Counted from the first letter of the stretch, positions 17,964 to 26,868 are shown. The stretch is DNA of 64,000 nucleotides from an uncultured Selenomonadales bacterium (GCA_946408355.1 CAMJRX010000004.1:21199-85198), one strand, 5' to 3'. Notes: generated from the sequence alone by a model not told the origin. Program-made: numbers and translations.

Positions 17964-18755
17964 ATGATGAGAGCGTTGTGGTCGGCGGCGTCGGGCATGA
18001 AGGCGCAGCAAACAAATATGGACATAGTCGCGCACAACATTGCCAACGTTGACACTTACGGCAACAAAAAAGTTCGCGCCGAGTTCCAAGATTTACTTTA
18101 TCAAACATTGCGTGATGCGGGCGGCACTTCCGGCAACGGCACGCAATATCCTCAAGGCTTGCAAATTGGTTTAGGTGTCAAAGTTGCGGCAACGCACAGA
18201 GTTTTTACACAAGGACCTTTGCAGACGACGGACAATCCAAGTGACGTGGGTATTCAAGGCGACGGATTTTTCCAAGTTCAACTGCCTGACGGCACAACGG
18301 CTTACACTCGCGACGGTTCTTTTAAATTGGATTCAAACCGCCGATTAGTTACCAGCGACGGATTTTTACTTATTCCGAATATTACGCTTGATGAAAATGC
18401 GCCGCTATCCAGTGTGGTTATCAGTTCCGACGGACGAGTTTCTGATACACCGGCTGGCGGCGAACAAACGGAAATCGGGCAGATAACTTTGGTGCGTTTC
18501 GTCAATCCCGAAGGTCTTTATGCATACGGGAAAAATCTTTTCTTAGAAACTACAGCATCGGGTGCGCCGATTGAAAGCGAGCCTGGACAAGACGGCGCGG
18601 GCGTTCTTGCACAAAATACTTTGGAAATGTCGGGCGTGCAAATCGTCGAGGAAATGGTTAACATGATTGTTTCCCAACGCGCTTATGAATCAAATGCAAA
18701 GGCAGTAACAACTTCCGATTCAATGCTTGAGACTGCCAATCAGTTGAAACGATAA
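17964..18755 (+). CDS. flgG: Flagellar distal rod protein FlgG
   Basis: 263 residues, the standard length. N-terminus MMRALWSAASGMKAQQTNMD and DIVAHNIANVDTYGNKK are the rod-family signature; the C-terminus LEMSGVQIVEEMVNMIVSQRAYESNAK is diagnostic of the axial protein family. AAGGGAGATG precedes it. It opens an operon flgG-flgA-flgH-orf-orf-flgI-flgJ that builds the outer part of the basal body. No flgF lies upstream in the window. Confidence 0.97.
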   Translation: MMRALWSAASGMKAQQTNMDIVAHNIANVDTYGNKKVRAEFQDLLYQTLRDAGGTSGNGTQYPQGLQIGLGVKVAATHRVFTQGPLQTTDNPSDVGIQGDGFFQVQLPDGTTAYTRDGSFKLDSNRRLVTSDGFLLIPNITLDENAPLSSVVISSDGRVSDTPAGGEQTEIGQITLVRFVNPEGLYAYGKNLFLETTASGAPIESEPGQDGAGVLAQNTLEMSGVQIVEEMVNMIVSQRAYESNAKAVTTSDSMLETANQLKR

Positions 18756-18761
18756 TTTGAC

Positions 18762-19469
18762 ATGAAAAAATTTTTATTTATCGCGGCGTTAATCTTAGCA
18801 ATGAGTTTAATGCCGCGAACTTTTGCATTTACGATAAGCGGCTTGGAGATAGAAGCAATAGTCCTCGACGCTGTGGAGCAAGCTTTAGCAAAGCGCGGAG
18901 AAACTCGTCGGCACGAAATTTTTTTCATGCAGAACGCGCCCGATTTAAAGTTGCCTGAAGGCGTCGTCGACGTTAAGGCACAAATTCCAGGACAGATAAG
19001 TTATATAAGCTTAACGCCCGTGCGAGCAGTTGTTTTCGTTAACGGACGCGCTCAACGGACGATAAGTTTCACGGCGAATATCAAAGTTTATGATAATGTA
19101 CTCGTTGCTAATCACGACTTGAGGATAGAAATTCCGGTGACGGCGGCAGATTTTCACACGGCGGAGATTGCCATTGACGGGCGCAACGAATATGTCAAGA
19201 ACGTTTCCGAAGTTGAAGGTTTAGTTCCGCACAGATTTATTCGCGCCGGTTCGCCTGTCACGATTGGTTATTTTCAACAGCCCGTCGCCGTCAACAGCGG
19301 TCAACGTGTCAACATTGTCTTAAATTTTAATGGCGTGAAAGTTTCGGCGCGAGGAATTGTCATGACACGCGGGCGCGTCGGTTCTCTGGTTAAAGTTAAG
19401 AATGAGGCTTCGGAAAAAATCTTGACGGCAAAAGTTATCGATTCTCATACGGTGGAGGTGACAATGTAG
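18762..19469 (+). CDS. flgA: Flagellar P-ring assembly chaperone FlgA
   Basis: 235 residues with signal peptide MKKFLFIAALILAMSLMPRTFA. The C-terminal two thirds is a SAF domain (VLVANHDLRIEIPVTAADFH, GLVPHRFIRAGSPVTIGYFQ, VNSGQRVNIVLNFNGVKVSA), as in FlgA, the periplasmic chaperone for P-ring formation. Six bases separate it from flgG and it abuts flgH directly. Presence of FlgA supports a true diderm basal body. Confidence 0.93.
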   Translation: MKKFLFIAALILAMSLMPRTFAFTISGLEIEAIVLDAVEQALAKRGETRRHEIFFMQNAPDLKLPEGVVDVKAQIPGQISYISLTPVRAVVFVNGRAQRTISFTANIKVYDNVLVANHDLRIEIPVTAADFHTAEIAIDGRNEYVKNVSEVEGLVPHRFIRAGSPVTIGYFQQPVAVNSGQRVNIVLNFNGVKVSARGIVMTRGRVGSLVKVKNEASEKILTAKVIDSHTVEVTM

Positions 19470-20051
19470 ATGACGAAAAAATTTTGGGCGGCGGTTATGA
19501 TTGCGGCGTTTGTATTTGGTGGCGGCGCGGTCGAGGCAAAATCTTTGTGGGTTGACAACGGCACCATGAGTTTATACGCCGATAAAAAGGCGCGCAACGT
19601 CGGCGATATTTTGACGATTGTTATCAACGAATCAACGACGCAAACGGCTACTAAAGCTCGCACGAATTCTAAATCGGGTTCGTTAAGCGTTGGCACGGGC
19701 ACAGGCATTTTCGATTTTATCAGGGCGTTTTCGGCTAGCGGTGGCGATAATTTCCAAGCTGACGGCTCTGCAACTGATACAAGCAGATTCAGCGGACAGA
19801 TAACTGTTACCGTTATTGAAGTTTTGCCCAATGATAATATGATTATCGAGGGCGTGCAGTCCATTTGGCAAAATCGCGACGAACACAAAATTACTTTGCG
19901 CGGAACGGTTCGCCGTGATGATGTCACCATGAATAATACAGTTCCTTCAACGAAAGTTGCCGACGCCTCAATCCGATTCGACGGTAAAGGACCGCTCAAC
20001 GCTAAACAACGTCAGGGCATTTTGACGCAACTGTTTAACTTCATGTTCTAA
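19470..20051 (+). CDS. flgH: Flagellar L-ring protein FlgH without lipobox
   Basis: 193 residues. SLWVDNGTMSLYADKKARNVGDILTI resembles the FlgH start, followed by the conserved core FSGQITVTVIEVLPNDNMII and EHKITLRGTVRRDDV. FlgH forms the outer-membrane L ring and is normally a lipoprotein. Here the signal peptide WAAVMIAAFVFGGGAVEAKS has an ordinary AEA cleavage site and no cysteine. Loss of lipidation may be a lineage trait. It starts at the codon after the flgA stop. Confidence 0.92.
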   Translation: MTKKFWAAVMIAAFVFGGGAVEAKSLWVDNGTMSLYADKKARNVGDILTIVINESTTQTATKARTNSKSGSLSVGTGTGIFDFIRAFSASGGDNFQADGSATDTSRFSGQITVTVIEVLPNDNMIIEGVQSIWQNRDEHKITLRGTVRRDDVTMNNTVPSTKVADASIRFDGKGPLNAKQRQGILTQLFNFMF

Positions 20052-20052
20052 A

Positions 20053-20427
20053 ATGGACAACGAAATCAAAATCAGCGAGGAATTTATTTTGCCGCGAGAC
20101 TTGAGCGCAATGGCAAAAACTTTCTTCGTGCAGACAGAAAAACCTCTGCGTGACGGCGAATGGTTTATAAAGAAAGGCTCAATCGTTACGGGCGTTAAGG
20201 TCATTGCCGAAGGCGAAAAAATTCGTGATGTTCAACGGCTCATTGAAACCTATCCTCTTCCGAATGGCACTTTGACAAAAGCTCAAGATTGGTACAAATG
20301 TCGCGGCACGGCGATTATAACCAATGGCGAAGAAGAAAAGGTTAAAGAAATTCATTGGTATCAGTGCGAAAATATCGGCAAAGTTGAGCTTAAAGAAAAA
20401 CGTTGGAGGGATAAAAATGATTCTTAG
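20053..20427 (+). CDS. Unknown protein in flagellar operon
   Basis: 124 residues, not recognised. No signal peptide or membrane helix, so probably cytoplasmic. The sequence is beta-rich and charged, with paired aromatic-cysteine strings DWYKCRGTAIITNG and EIHWYQCENIGKVELK at the C-terminus. It begins one base after the flgH stop and overlaps the next small gene by 11 bases, so it is firmly part of the flg operon. A dedicated flagellar role is possible, or it may be a passenger insertion. Confidence 0.65.
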   Translation: MDNEIKISEEFILPRDLSAMAKTFFVQTEKPLRDGEWFIKKGSIVTGVKVIAEGEKIRDVQRLIETYPLPNGTLTKAQDWYKCRGTAIITNGEEEKVKEIHWYQCENIGKVELKEKRWRDKNDS

Positions 20428-20620
20428 GTACAAAGGCAAAAGATGTTTCTCCTTTATTTTCGGCAAAATTTACAAGGCAGAAAAATTTTGTGACGACATG
20501 GGCGAAGCGTGGGCTATTTTCGACGAAGGCGATGATTGGTACGTTTACGGTCTCCGTTTTGTCGCAGAAAACTTTGAAGAAGTTGCTGAGAACGAGCAGG
20601 AAGTTCGCCGCGCAGTTTGA
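20417..20620 (+). CDS. Small unknown protein in flagellar operon
   Basis: 67 residues from ATG 20417 (GTTGGAGGG upstream), overlapping the previous gene by 11 bases. Sequence MILRYKGKRCFSFIFGKIYK then DDMGEAWAIFDEGDDWYVYG; looks like a compact SH3-like beta-barrel, but I cannot name a family. A longer frame starting at 20324 would run through the upstream gene and has no ribosome-binding site. Sixteen bases separate it from flgI. Confidence 0.6.
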   Translation: MILRYKGKRCFSFIFGKIYKAEKFCDDMGEAWAIFDEGDDWYVYGLRFVAENFEEVAENEQEVRRAV

Positions 20621-20636
20621 TTAACGAGGTGAGGCA

Positions 20637-21749
20637 ATGAAAAAAATTTTTACACTTGCGACGCTTATCCTTTGCCTTGCGCTGATGACTTCAACGGTAT
20701 TCGCGGAATCGGCAGTAACGAGGATAAAAGATATTGCCAAAGTGCAGGGCATGCGGAGCAACCAACTAATGGGCTACGGCTTAGTAGTTGGCTTGCCGGG
20801 CACGGGCGATTCAGATGATACGTGGCAAATGATTCAATCGACGGTATCACTGCTTAGGAATTTCGGAATAACGGTCAACTCGGCTGATTTGGATTCCGAT
20901 AATGTGGCAGCGGTTATGGTAACTGCAACACTTCCGCCATTTGTCCGCGAGGGCGATACGATTGATGTTGTCGTTAGCTCAATGGGTGACGCAGATAGTA
21001 TTCAAGGCGGCGTCCTCTTGCAAACTCCTTTACGCGCCGCAAATGGTGACGTTTACGCGGTGGCTCAAGGATCAGTTTCAACGGGCGGTTTCGTCGCGGG
21101 CAGAGGCAATCAGCGTGCACAAAGAAATTTCCCGACGGCGGGCAGTATACCAAACGGCGCGATTGTTGAGCGTACATTGGAAGACGAACTCGGCAGGAAC
21201 GGACAAATTTCTTTAAGCTTATCCAGCTCCGACTTTACAACTGCGTCGCGAATCACTAATTCAATTAATGCCGCTTACGGTGGCAACGTAGCACATGCGG
21301 CTAATCCTGGTCGCGTCGACATAAATATTCCAGGCTACTATCGCAATGATATTGTGAAATTCGTCGCCTCGATTGAAGAGTTACCTGTCGTTCCAGACGT
21401 AATTGCTAAAGTTGTCGTCAACGAGCGCACTGGTACAATCGTCATGGGCGGTAATGTCACCGTCGACGAATGCGCGATAACTCAAGGCGGCTTGTCAGTT
21501 CGCATTAATCGCACGGAAAGTCTTTCGCAACCAGGTCCGTTCTCTTATGGCACTTCAATGATTGTTCGTAATGAAGAGCTTAACGCCCGCGAGGATATGT
21601 CAAGTTCAGTCATCATGCAAGCTACAACCAGCGTTAGCGACGTTATCGGCGCATTAAATGCTGTAGGTGCCACGCCCCGCGATTGTATTTCCATTTTGCA
21701 AGCTATGAAAGCGGCGGGCGCGATTCACGCGACACTTGAGATTATCTAA
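20637..21749 (+). CDS. flgI: Flagellar P-ring protein FlgI
   Basis: 370 residues, normal length, with signal peptide (IFTLATLILCLALMTSTVFA). The hallmark blocks VTRIKDIAKVQGMRSNQLMG, YGLVVGLPGTGDSDD, VMVTATLPPFVREGDTIDV, VVNERTGTIVMGG and a terminal LNAVGATPRDCISILQAMKA AG run are all present. FlgI forms the periplasmic ring around the rod in the peptidoglycan layer. Upstream spacing and gene order (flgA, flgH, flgI, flgJ) match other diderms. Confidence 0.97.
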   Translation: MKKIFTLATLILCLALMTSTVFAESAVTRIKDIAKVQGMRSNQLMGYGLVVGLPGTGDSDDTWQMIQSTVSLLRNFGITVNSADLDSDNVAAVMVTATLPPFVREGDTIDVVVSSMGDADSIQGGVLLQTPLRAANGDVYAVAQGSVSTGGFVAGRGNQRAQRNFPTAGSIPNGAIVERTLEDELGRNGQISLSLSSSDFTTASRITNSINAAYGGNVAHAANPGRVDINIPGYYRNDIVKFVASIEELPVVPDVIAKVVVNERTGTIVMGGNVTVDECAITQGGLSVRINRTESLSQPGPFSYGTSMIVRNEELNAREDMSSSVIMQATTSVSDVIGALNAVGATPRDCISILQAMKAAGAIHATLEII

Positions 21750-21761
21750 GAGGTGATTTGT

Positions 21762-22157
21762 ATGAGGATTGATGGTTCTTATTTACTGCCACAAATGGGC
21801 GCGACGGGCACGGGCGCGGAAGGTTCTCAAATGCTAAATAAAGAATCCAGTTTTCAAGAGCAACTCAAAGCGGCAACTGATAAACTTGATTCAAAAAAAA
21901 TTACAACAATGACTGCTGAAGAAGTTGCTCAACGTAACAAAGAAATTAGAGAAGCCAGCGTTCAACTTGAAGCCCTTCTGCTGAAAATGATGTATACCGA
22001 AATGTGGAAGACCGTCCCTAAAGATGAACTCTTCGGAGAAAGCAACGCTATGGATATTTATCGCGACATGTACAACGAGGAAATCACTAAAAAGGCGGCG
22101 GAGGGCGGCGGTATCGGGCTTGCCGACTACATTTATAATCAGCTGACAAAACATTAA
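21762..22157 (+). CDS. flgJ: FlgJ-type rod-binding protein, chaperone domain only
   Basis: 131 residues from ATG 21762, chosen because AGAGGTG stands seven bases upstream. Core REASVQLEALLLKMMYTEMW ... FGESNAMDIYRDMYNEEITK AEGGG is the rod-binding domain of FlgJ. The muramidase domain found at the C-terminus of proteobacterial FlgJ is absent, as in many other phyla. A strong terminator follows, so this is the last gene of the operon. Confidence 0.9.
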   Translation: MRIDGSYLLPQMGATGTGAEGSQMLNKESSFQEQLKAATDKLDSKKITTMTAEEVAQRNKEIREASVQLEALLLKMMYTEMWKTVPKDELFGESNAMDIYRDMYNEEITKKAAEGGGIGLADYIYNQLTKH

Positions 22158-22170
22158 ATTTAATCTGCAC

Positions 22171-22214
22171 AAAAAAAGAGGTTTGCGTAATCTTGCGCAA
22201 GCCTCTTTTTTTAT
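22171..22214. terminator. Bidirectional terminator between flgJ and miaB
   Basis: AGAGGTTTGCG-TAATCTTG-CGCAAGCCTCT flanked by A7 and T7. It ends the flagellar operon on plus and miaB on minus. Confidence 0.93.
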
Positions 22215-23524
22215 TTTTGCGTTGTACCTTTAAGCAACCAAGTTTGAGCTTGAGAAATTTTTACGTTGATAAGGTCGCCAGCGTGTTCGTTGCCGTGTTC
22301 AAATAGCACAAGTTTATTTTGGCGCGTGCGTCCCGTGAAAATTTTGTCGTCGGTTTTACTTGCGCCTTCGACTAAAACTTCAACGACGGAATCAATCAGC
22401 GCACGATTTTTTTCTAAGCTTATTTCGTTCTGAACTTGCATTAACTCGTTTAAGCGGCGGTGTTTAGTTTCGTCGTCAATTTGATTTTCAAAAGTGGCGG
22501 CAGGCGTCCCGCTACGTTTAGAATAAATAAAAGTAAATGCCGCGTCAAACTTTACAGCTTTTAAAAAGTCTAACGTCTCAGCAAAATCCTTATCTGTCTC
22601 GCCTGGAAAGCCGACAATTAAATCTGTCGTCAAGCTGACGTTTGGAATGGCGGCGCGAATTTTTTTTACAAGCTCCAAATATTTTTCGACGGTGTAGACG
22701 CGATTCATGCGCTGTAAAATTTTATCGGAGCCGTATTGAACAGGCAAATGAATATGTTCGCAAGTATTTTTCCCGTTAGCAATCGCGGCAATTAATTCGT
22801 CGGATAAATCTTTAGGGTGACTAGTCATAAATCGGAGCCGCTCGACACCCGCAATTTTATCTACGTAACTCAAAAGTTCAGCAAAAGTCATGCCGCCCGC
22901 ATAGGAATTAACATTCTGCCCTAACAAAGTGATTTCCTTAAAACCTTCAGCGATGGCTTGTTTAACTTCAGAAAAAATTTCTTCGGGCTTGCGAGAACGT
23001 TCACGACCACGCACATAGGGCACAATGCAGTAAGTGCAGAAATTATTACAACCATACATAATCGGCACGAAGGTTGAAACTTGCCCGCCGCGCAGAGGAA
23101 AAACTTCTGTTGGAATATCGCCACTGACGTTAGAAATATCAACGAAATGTTTCCGTTCACGCTCCACACTTTGAACGACGCGGGCGACTTCTGAACTTTG
23201 ACCCGTTCCCAAGACGAAATCGACATGCGGCGCACGCTTAATCAAATTTGCTCCTTCCTTTTGCGCCATGCAACCAGCGACGCCCAAAATCAACGAGGGC
23301 TTTTGCCGCTTGAGAGTTTTAAATCTGCCGATTTGCCCGAAAACTTTATCCTCCGCCGTAGCACGAACACAGCAGGTATTGATAATAATTAAATCCGCCT
23401 CGTCGAAGTCGTCAGTTAAACTGTAGCCAATTTGTTTAAGTAATCCTGCCATGCGCTCGGAGTCGGCGACGTTCATTTGGCAACCGTAAGTTAAAAGTTT
23501 AAGTTTCTTATCCATGCCGTGCAT
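22211..23524 (-). CDS. miaB: tRNA-2-methylthio-N6-dimethylallyladenosine synthase MiaB
   Basis: 437 residues. Radical SAM methylthiotransferase layout: N-terminal UPF0004 domain (YGCQMNVADSERM, NTCCVR, AGCMAQ, three cluster cysteines), radical SAM motif YGCNNFCTYCIVP, and C-terminal TRAM domain (VEVLVEGASKTDDKIFTGRT). Modifies A37 in tRNAs reading UNN codons. The ILGVAGCMAQ and LTTDLIVGFPGET blocks distinguish MiaB/MtaB-type enzymes; the FTGRTRQNKLV TRAM and MNVADSE favour MiaB. Start could be M1 (23524) or M4 (23515); neither has a clear ribosome-binding site. Confidence 0.95.
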   Translation of the reverse strand: MHGMDKKLKLLTYGCQMNVADSERMAGLLKQIGYSLTDDFDEADLIIINTCCVRATAEDKVFGQIGRFKTLKRQKPSLILGVAGCMAQKEGANLIKRAPHVDFVLGTGQSSEVARVVQSVERERKHFVDISNVSGDIPTEVFPLRGGQVSTFVPIMYGCNNFCTYCIVPYVRGRERSRKPEEIFSEVKQAIAEGFKEITLLGQNVNSYAGGMTFAELLSYVDKIAGVERLRFMTSHPKDLSDELIAAIANGKNTCEHIHLPVQYGSDKILQRMNRVYTVEKYLELVKKIRAAIPNVSLTTDLIVGFPGETDKDFAETLDFLKAVKFDAAFTFIYSKRSGTPAATFENQIDDETKHRRLNELMQVQNEISLEKNRALIDSVVEVLVEGASKTDDKIFTGRTRQNKLVLFEHGNEHAGDLINVKISQAQTWLLKGTTQK

Positions 23525-23536
23525 TTTATCATACTT

Positions 23537-23570
23537 GCAAAAAAAAATCCCGCCGCATTGTTCGACGGAA
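23537..23570 (-). terminator. Terminator-like hairpin downstream of the RTX relic
   Basis: Minus strand TCCGTCG-AACAATG-CGGCGGGA followed by nine T. It would have ended the gene now reduced to the fragment at 23592-23840. Confidence 0.75.
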
Positions 23571-23591
23571 AAAAATATTTCTGTGCTGATT

Positions 23592-23840
23592 TTATTTGAG
23601 CTTATTGTCTTTGAGCGTGTAAGTTTTGCCGTTAATGTTAATCATTCTACCTGAGGTGTAGTAAAGAGTTATGGAATTTTCGCCAACATTAACGATAATG
23701 TTCTTGCCGTCCTCTTCCGCAGAATATTTTCCGCCCGTAATATTGAGCAGGCTCGTCTCATTAAAGCTCCAAATTGTATCGTTGCCGTCGCCCGCCGCGT
23801 AATTGAACACCGCGTTCTTGGCCGTAGTTATCAATATTAA
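23592..23840 (-). pseudogene. C-terminal relic of an RTX-type secreted protein
   Basis: Only the last ~80 codons remain. VFNYAAGDGNDTIWSFNETS carries the glycine-aspartate nonapeptide signature (GDGNDTI) of RTX/hemolysin-type calcium-binding proteins, followed by LLNITGGKYSAEEDGKNIIV and a beta-rich tail ending in the stop at 23592. Upstream of about 23840 the similarity ends abruptly. A 36-codon plus-strand open segment of unknown origin (23841-23948) follows the break. RTX proteins leave the cell through type I secretion, and such a locus exists at 52-58 kb. Confidence 0.65.
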
Positions 23841-23977
23841 GACAACATATTGGAAAAAGGCACCAATGATTACGTCGATTTCGATAAAGAACAAGATTTT
23901 AGTAGCGTCTTCGATAAATTTATCTATCCGGAACGATTTGCCATAAAGTAAAAAATAATCGCAGTTGGATTAAACAA

Positions 23978-24012
23978 AAGAAACCTCAATTAGCTATCGA
24001 GGTTTCTTTTTT
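23978..24012. terminator. Bidirectional terminator
   Basis: GAAACCTC-AATTAGCTATC-GAGGTTTC flanked by AAAA and TTTTTT. It lies 12 bases after the stop of the minus-strand gene at 24024 and ends the ddh transcript. Confidence 0.88.
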
Positions 24013-24023
24013 ACTGTAAATTT

Positions 24024-24707
24024 TTAAACGCGAACTTCAAAATGTTTGCCCTTGTCGTCGTCATTAGTTTGACGAGTGGGCTTTTGCGGCGCGGCAACAG
24101 GTTTAACTTTATCAGCCGCCGCCTTTAATCTATCTGTCGAATCCTCAAACAACTGCGACTTGGTTAGCGCAGGCTTATCTGTGAACAAAAATTTTTTCAT
24201 CATGACGAACGCCGCGATTGCCACAAAAATTATCGTGAATATCCAAAAAACTCCGCCATGTCCTTCGTGATAATTTATTTTCGGCGTAACGTTATGTGGT
24301 TGCTCTGTCGTAGCCTGCGCGGGGGGCGTATATGTTGATTGTGATTCGCGCTCGTCCATTTCTCTGAACTGCCGCAAAACGTCTTTTCCTTTGTCGTAAT
24401 CTGATTGAGTATCAGAAATTATTGGGGCGTCAGGCGGAATTACTGTAACTGTTTGATTAGCAGGTTGTTCATCGTCGCGTTCGACAGTTCGTTTAGTTAA
24501 AGCCCCCGCCCCATTTGCAACGGCATCTCTTGCTTGAGTTTCGGGCGTGTCAACTTGTCTGGTAACTTGAGGCGCGTCGTCAACGTCAGAAACTTCTTCG
24601 GTAGAATTTTTTACAAAGGGCGTCTTATCAATGCGCGGCGGAATGGGTGGAGTTGGACGAATTGCGGGAGCGGGCGCAGTCGGCGGTTGTGGAGGTTCGA
24701 TTGTCAT
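24024..24707 (-). CDS. Proline-rich single-pass membrane protein, unknown
   Basis: 227 residues. Residues 1-30 are highly proline-rich (MTIEPPQPPTAPAPAIRPTP), 30-145 are charged and low-complexity, one membrane helix spans about 152-170 (GGVFWIFTIIFVAIAAFVMM), followed by a basic, lysine-rich C-terminus. No signal peptide, so the long N-terminal tail is probably cytoplasmic. It starts three bases after the ddh stop, implying co-translation, but no functional link is evident. No family recognised. Confidence 0.65.
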   Translation of the reverse strand: MTIEPPQPPTAPAPAIRPTPPIPPRIDKTPFVKNSTEEVSDVDDAPQVTRQVDTPETQARDAVANGAGALTKRTVERDDEQPANQTVTVIPPDAPIISDTQSDYDKGKDVLRQFREMDERESQSTYTPPAQATTEQPHNVTPKINYHEGHGGVFWIFTIIFVAIAAFVMMKKFLFTDKPALTKSQLFEDSTDRLKAAADKVKPVAAPQKPTRQTNDDDKGKHFEVRV

Positions 24708-24710
24708 TTT

Positions 24711-25691
24711 TTAGAGCATATGTGCGCGAAGTTCTGCGCCGTCTTGAGCAGAAAGATAAGCGGGAGCAATGTCAAATACCGTCTTGCAACCGTTATTGCC
24801 TTCTTTGTTGAGACGATAAGCGGCACGGGCATAAGCAACCAAAACGCTCGTCGTAAATTCGGGATTGGAATCCAATTTGAGATTGAATTCGATAATGTGA
24901 TTGTTCTCTTTATCCATGCCGGTTTTGCCCGAACGAATCACGAATCCGCCGTGTGCAAGTCCCGCGTGTTTGGTTAAAAGTTCTTCCTCGCTGATAAAGT
25001 TGACGACCGTATCATAATCCGCAAAATAATTCGGCATAGTCTTAATCGCGTTTTCGACTTCGGCGGCGTCTGCACCTTCCTCAAGGACAACGTAGCATTC
25101 GCGCAAATGTTTTTGGCGAGTAGTGAGTTCAGGATTTTTTCCGCTACGAACGGCATCAAGTGCGCTGTCAATCGGAACGGTGTATTGCTTAGCATTTTTA
25201 ACGCCCTTCACGCGGCGAATTGCGTCGGAGTGACCTTGACTGACGCCTTTACCCCAGAAAGTATAATCCTTGCCGTCGGGGAGAATGGCATTGGCATAAG
25301 CGCGGGCAAGCGAGAAAAGTCCCGGATCCCAGCCGACGGAAATAACTGCCACGTGACCGGAAGCTTTAGCCGCCGCGTCGACTTTGGCGAAATGTTCGGG
25401 AATTTTTGCATGCGTGTCGAAGCTGTCAACAACGTTAAACATTCCGGCGTATTCGGGCGTCTGCGTCGGCAAATCCGTTGCACTGCCGCCACAAAGAATC
25501 ATTACGTCGATTTTGCCGACCCATTTTTTTGCGTCGTCGACATGGACAACGGGCACGTTCGGCGTCTGGATTTTAACTTTAGCAGGATCGCGACGAGTGA
25601 AGACCGCCACGAGTTCAGTATCGGGATTTTCTTTTATCGCGCATTCAACGCCGCGTCCGAGATTGCCGTATCCAAGAATTCCTATCTTCAT
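24711..25691 (-). CDS. ddh: meso-Diaminopimelate D-dehydrogenase
   Basis: 326 residues, the usual Ddh length. MKIGILGYGNLGRGVECAIK (NADP fold), LCGGSATDLPTQTPEYAGMF, VDSFDTHAKIPEH, SVGWDPGLFSLARAYANAIL and FWGKGVSQGHSDAIRRVKGV are near-invariant in the family. Converts tetrahydrodipicolinate to meso-diaminopimelate in one step for lysine and peptidoglycan synthesis. AGGAGGCAG lies ahead of the ATG. It heads a two-gene transcript. Confidence 0.97.
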   Translation of the reverse strand: MKIGILGYGNLGRGVECAIKENPDTELVAVFTRRDPAKVKIQTPNVPVVHVDDAKKWVGKIDVMILCGGSATDLPTQTPEYAGMFNVVDSFDTHAKIPEHFAKVDAAAKASGHVAVISVGWDPGLFSLARAYANAILPDGKDYTFWGKGVSQGHSDAIRRVKGVKNAKQYTVPIDSALDAVRSGKNPELTTRQKHLRECYVVLEEGADAAEVENAIKTMPNYFADYDTVVNFISEEELLTKHAGLAHGGFVIRSGKTGMDKENNHIIEFNLKLDSNPEFTTSVLVAYARAAYRLNKEGNNGCKTVFDIAPAYLSAQDGAELRAHML

Positions 25692-25872
25692 GATTACTGC
25701 CTCCTAAGAATAACTATTTTCAATAACGAAATGCATTATAACATAAAAGTTAGACTATGCAACCTTTTCTGTTAATGAATACAATATTATTCGCGGCGAA
25801 AAATTTTTGCAGGAATTTTATTAGCACGGGCGAAAAAATTTTCAATAAATAATTAGTGGAGGCGATTGTACC

Positions 25873-26868
25873 TTGAAAAATATTTATAAACTTTTTGTAG
25901 CTGGCATTTTGAGCTTGAGTTTGTTGACTGGCACGAGCTTTGCGGCTCCCGCCTGGCAAATTCCCGCGCAAGGAAAAGTTTTCTACGATGCGGCTAAGCA
26001 AATTTACATTGCAAACTACATGGAGAAATTTTTAAGCGGAGAAATTCCTATGAAATTCGACGTGCCCGACAGGTGGACTTACGAAAAATTTACCGTTGGC
26101 GACGCAAAAATTGAGCGATTGGCGAATCCCAAGCAAAAAAAATCTGCGCGAGTAGTTTTGCAACTGCACGGCGGCGGCTACGTTGGCAAGCTCAGCAACT
26201 GGTATCGCGACTTTGCAATCAAGCAAGCTGTAATGACCGACGCCCGCGAAATTTACATGGTTGATTATAGAGTAGCACCTGAACATATTTATCCCGCCGC
26301 TCTTGACGACGCTCAACAAGCTTACGAGGAACTTTTAAAGCGCGGGATCAAATCGGAAAATATTATTTTCTTTGGAGATTCGGCGGGTGGAAATTTGGCG
26401 TTGGAATTGTCGCTTCGTCTCAAGGAAAAAAATTTGCCGCAACCCGCAATGTTGATTTTGCTTTCGCCGCGTACAACATTTGAAAACGATTTGCCTTCTC
26501 GCTCCGACAACGCCAACCGCGATTTAGTTTTAGGCAAAAATAATTCCAAAATGTATAACGCGGTGTTCAATCCCGTTTACGCCGGAAAAATTCCTTTGAA
26601 CGACCCGCACCTCTCCCCGATTTACGCTGACTTGAAAGGTTTGCCGCCCACTTTGGTTCAGATTGGCGGCTATGAACTTTTTGTTGACGACGGAATCGAG
26701 TTGCTCAAAAAAGCTACTGCCGATGAACTCAATATTACGTTGTCAGTTTATCAAGGAATGCCTCACGACTTCTCGGTACTCTTGCCCGATCTCGACGAGA
26801 GCGTAAAATCTTTCGTTGAGATTAAAAATTTCGTGAACTTGTACATGCCAAAAACTTTGAATAGATAA
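25873..26868 (+). CDS. Secreted alpha/beta hydrolase (HSL-type esterase)
   Basis: 331 residues from TTG 25873 behind GTGGAGG. Signal peptide (LFVAGILSLSLLTGTSFAAP), then the hormone-sensitive-lipase motif QLHGGGYVGK and nucleophile elbow GDSAGGNLAL; catalytic aspartate and histidine are probably in GYELFVDDGIE and MPHDFS. Such enzymes cleave short-chain esters. Divergent from ddh. An intergenic of about 180 bases holds both promoters but I see no clear consensus. Confidence 0.9.
   Translation: MKNIYKLFVAGILSLSLLTGTSFAAPAWQIPAQGKVFYDAAKQIYIANYMEKFLSGEIPMKFDVPDRWTYEKFTVGDAKIERLANPKQKKSARVVLQLHGGGYVGKLSNWYRDFAIKQAVMTDAREIYMVDYRVAPEHIYPAALDDAQQAYEELLKRGIKSENIIFFGDSAGGNLALELSLRLKEKNLPQPAMLILLSPRTTFENDLPSRSDNANRDLVLGKNNSKMYNAVFNPVYAGKIPLNDPHLSPIYADLKGLPPTLVQIGGYELFVDDGIELLKKATADELNITLSVYQGMPHDFSVLLPDLDESVKSFVEIKNFVNLYMPKTLNR

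Noticed and set aside
20324..20620. A 98-codon version of the small gene before flgI
   Set aside because: The extra N-terminus lies entirely inside the preceding gene in another frame; GTTGGAGGG supports ATG 20417.
23841..23951. Plus-strand 36-codon open segment ending in FDKFIYPERFAIK and stop
   Set aside because: It begins right after a stop, has no start or ribosome-binding site and no recognised family. It may be a tail fragment but was not called as a gene.
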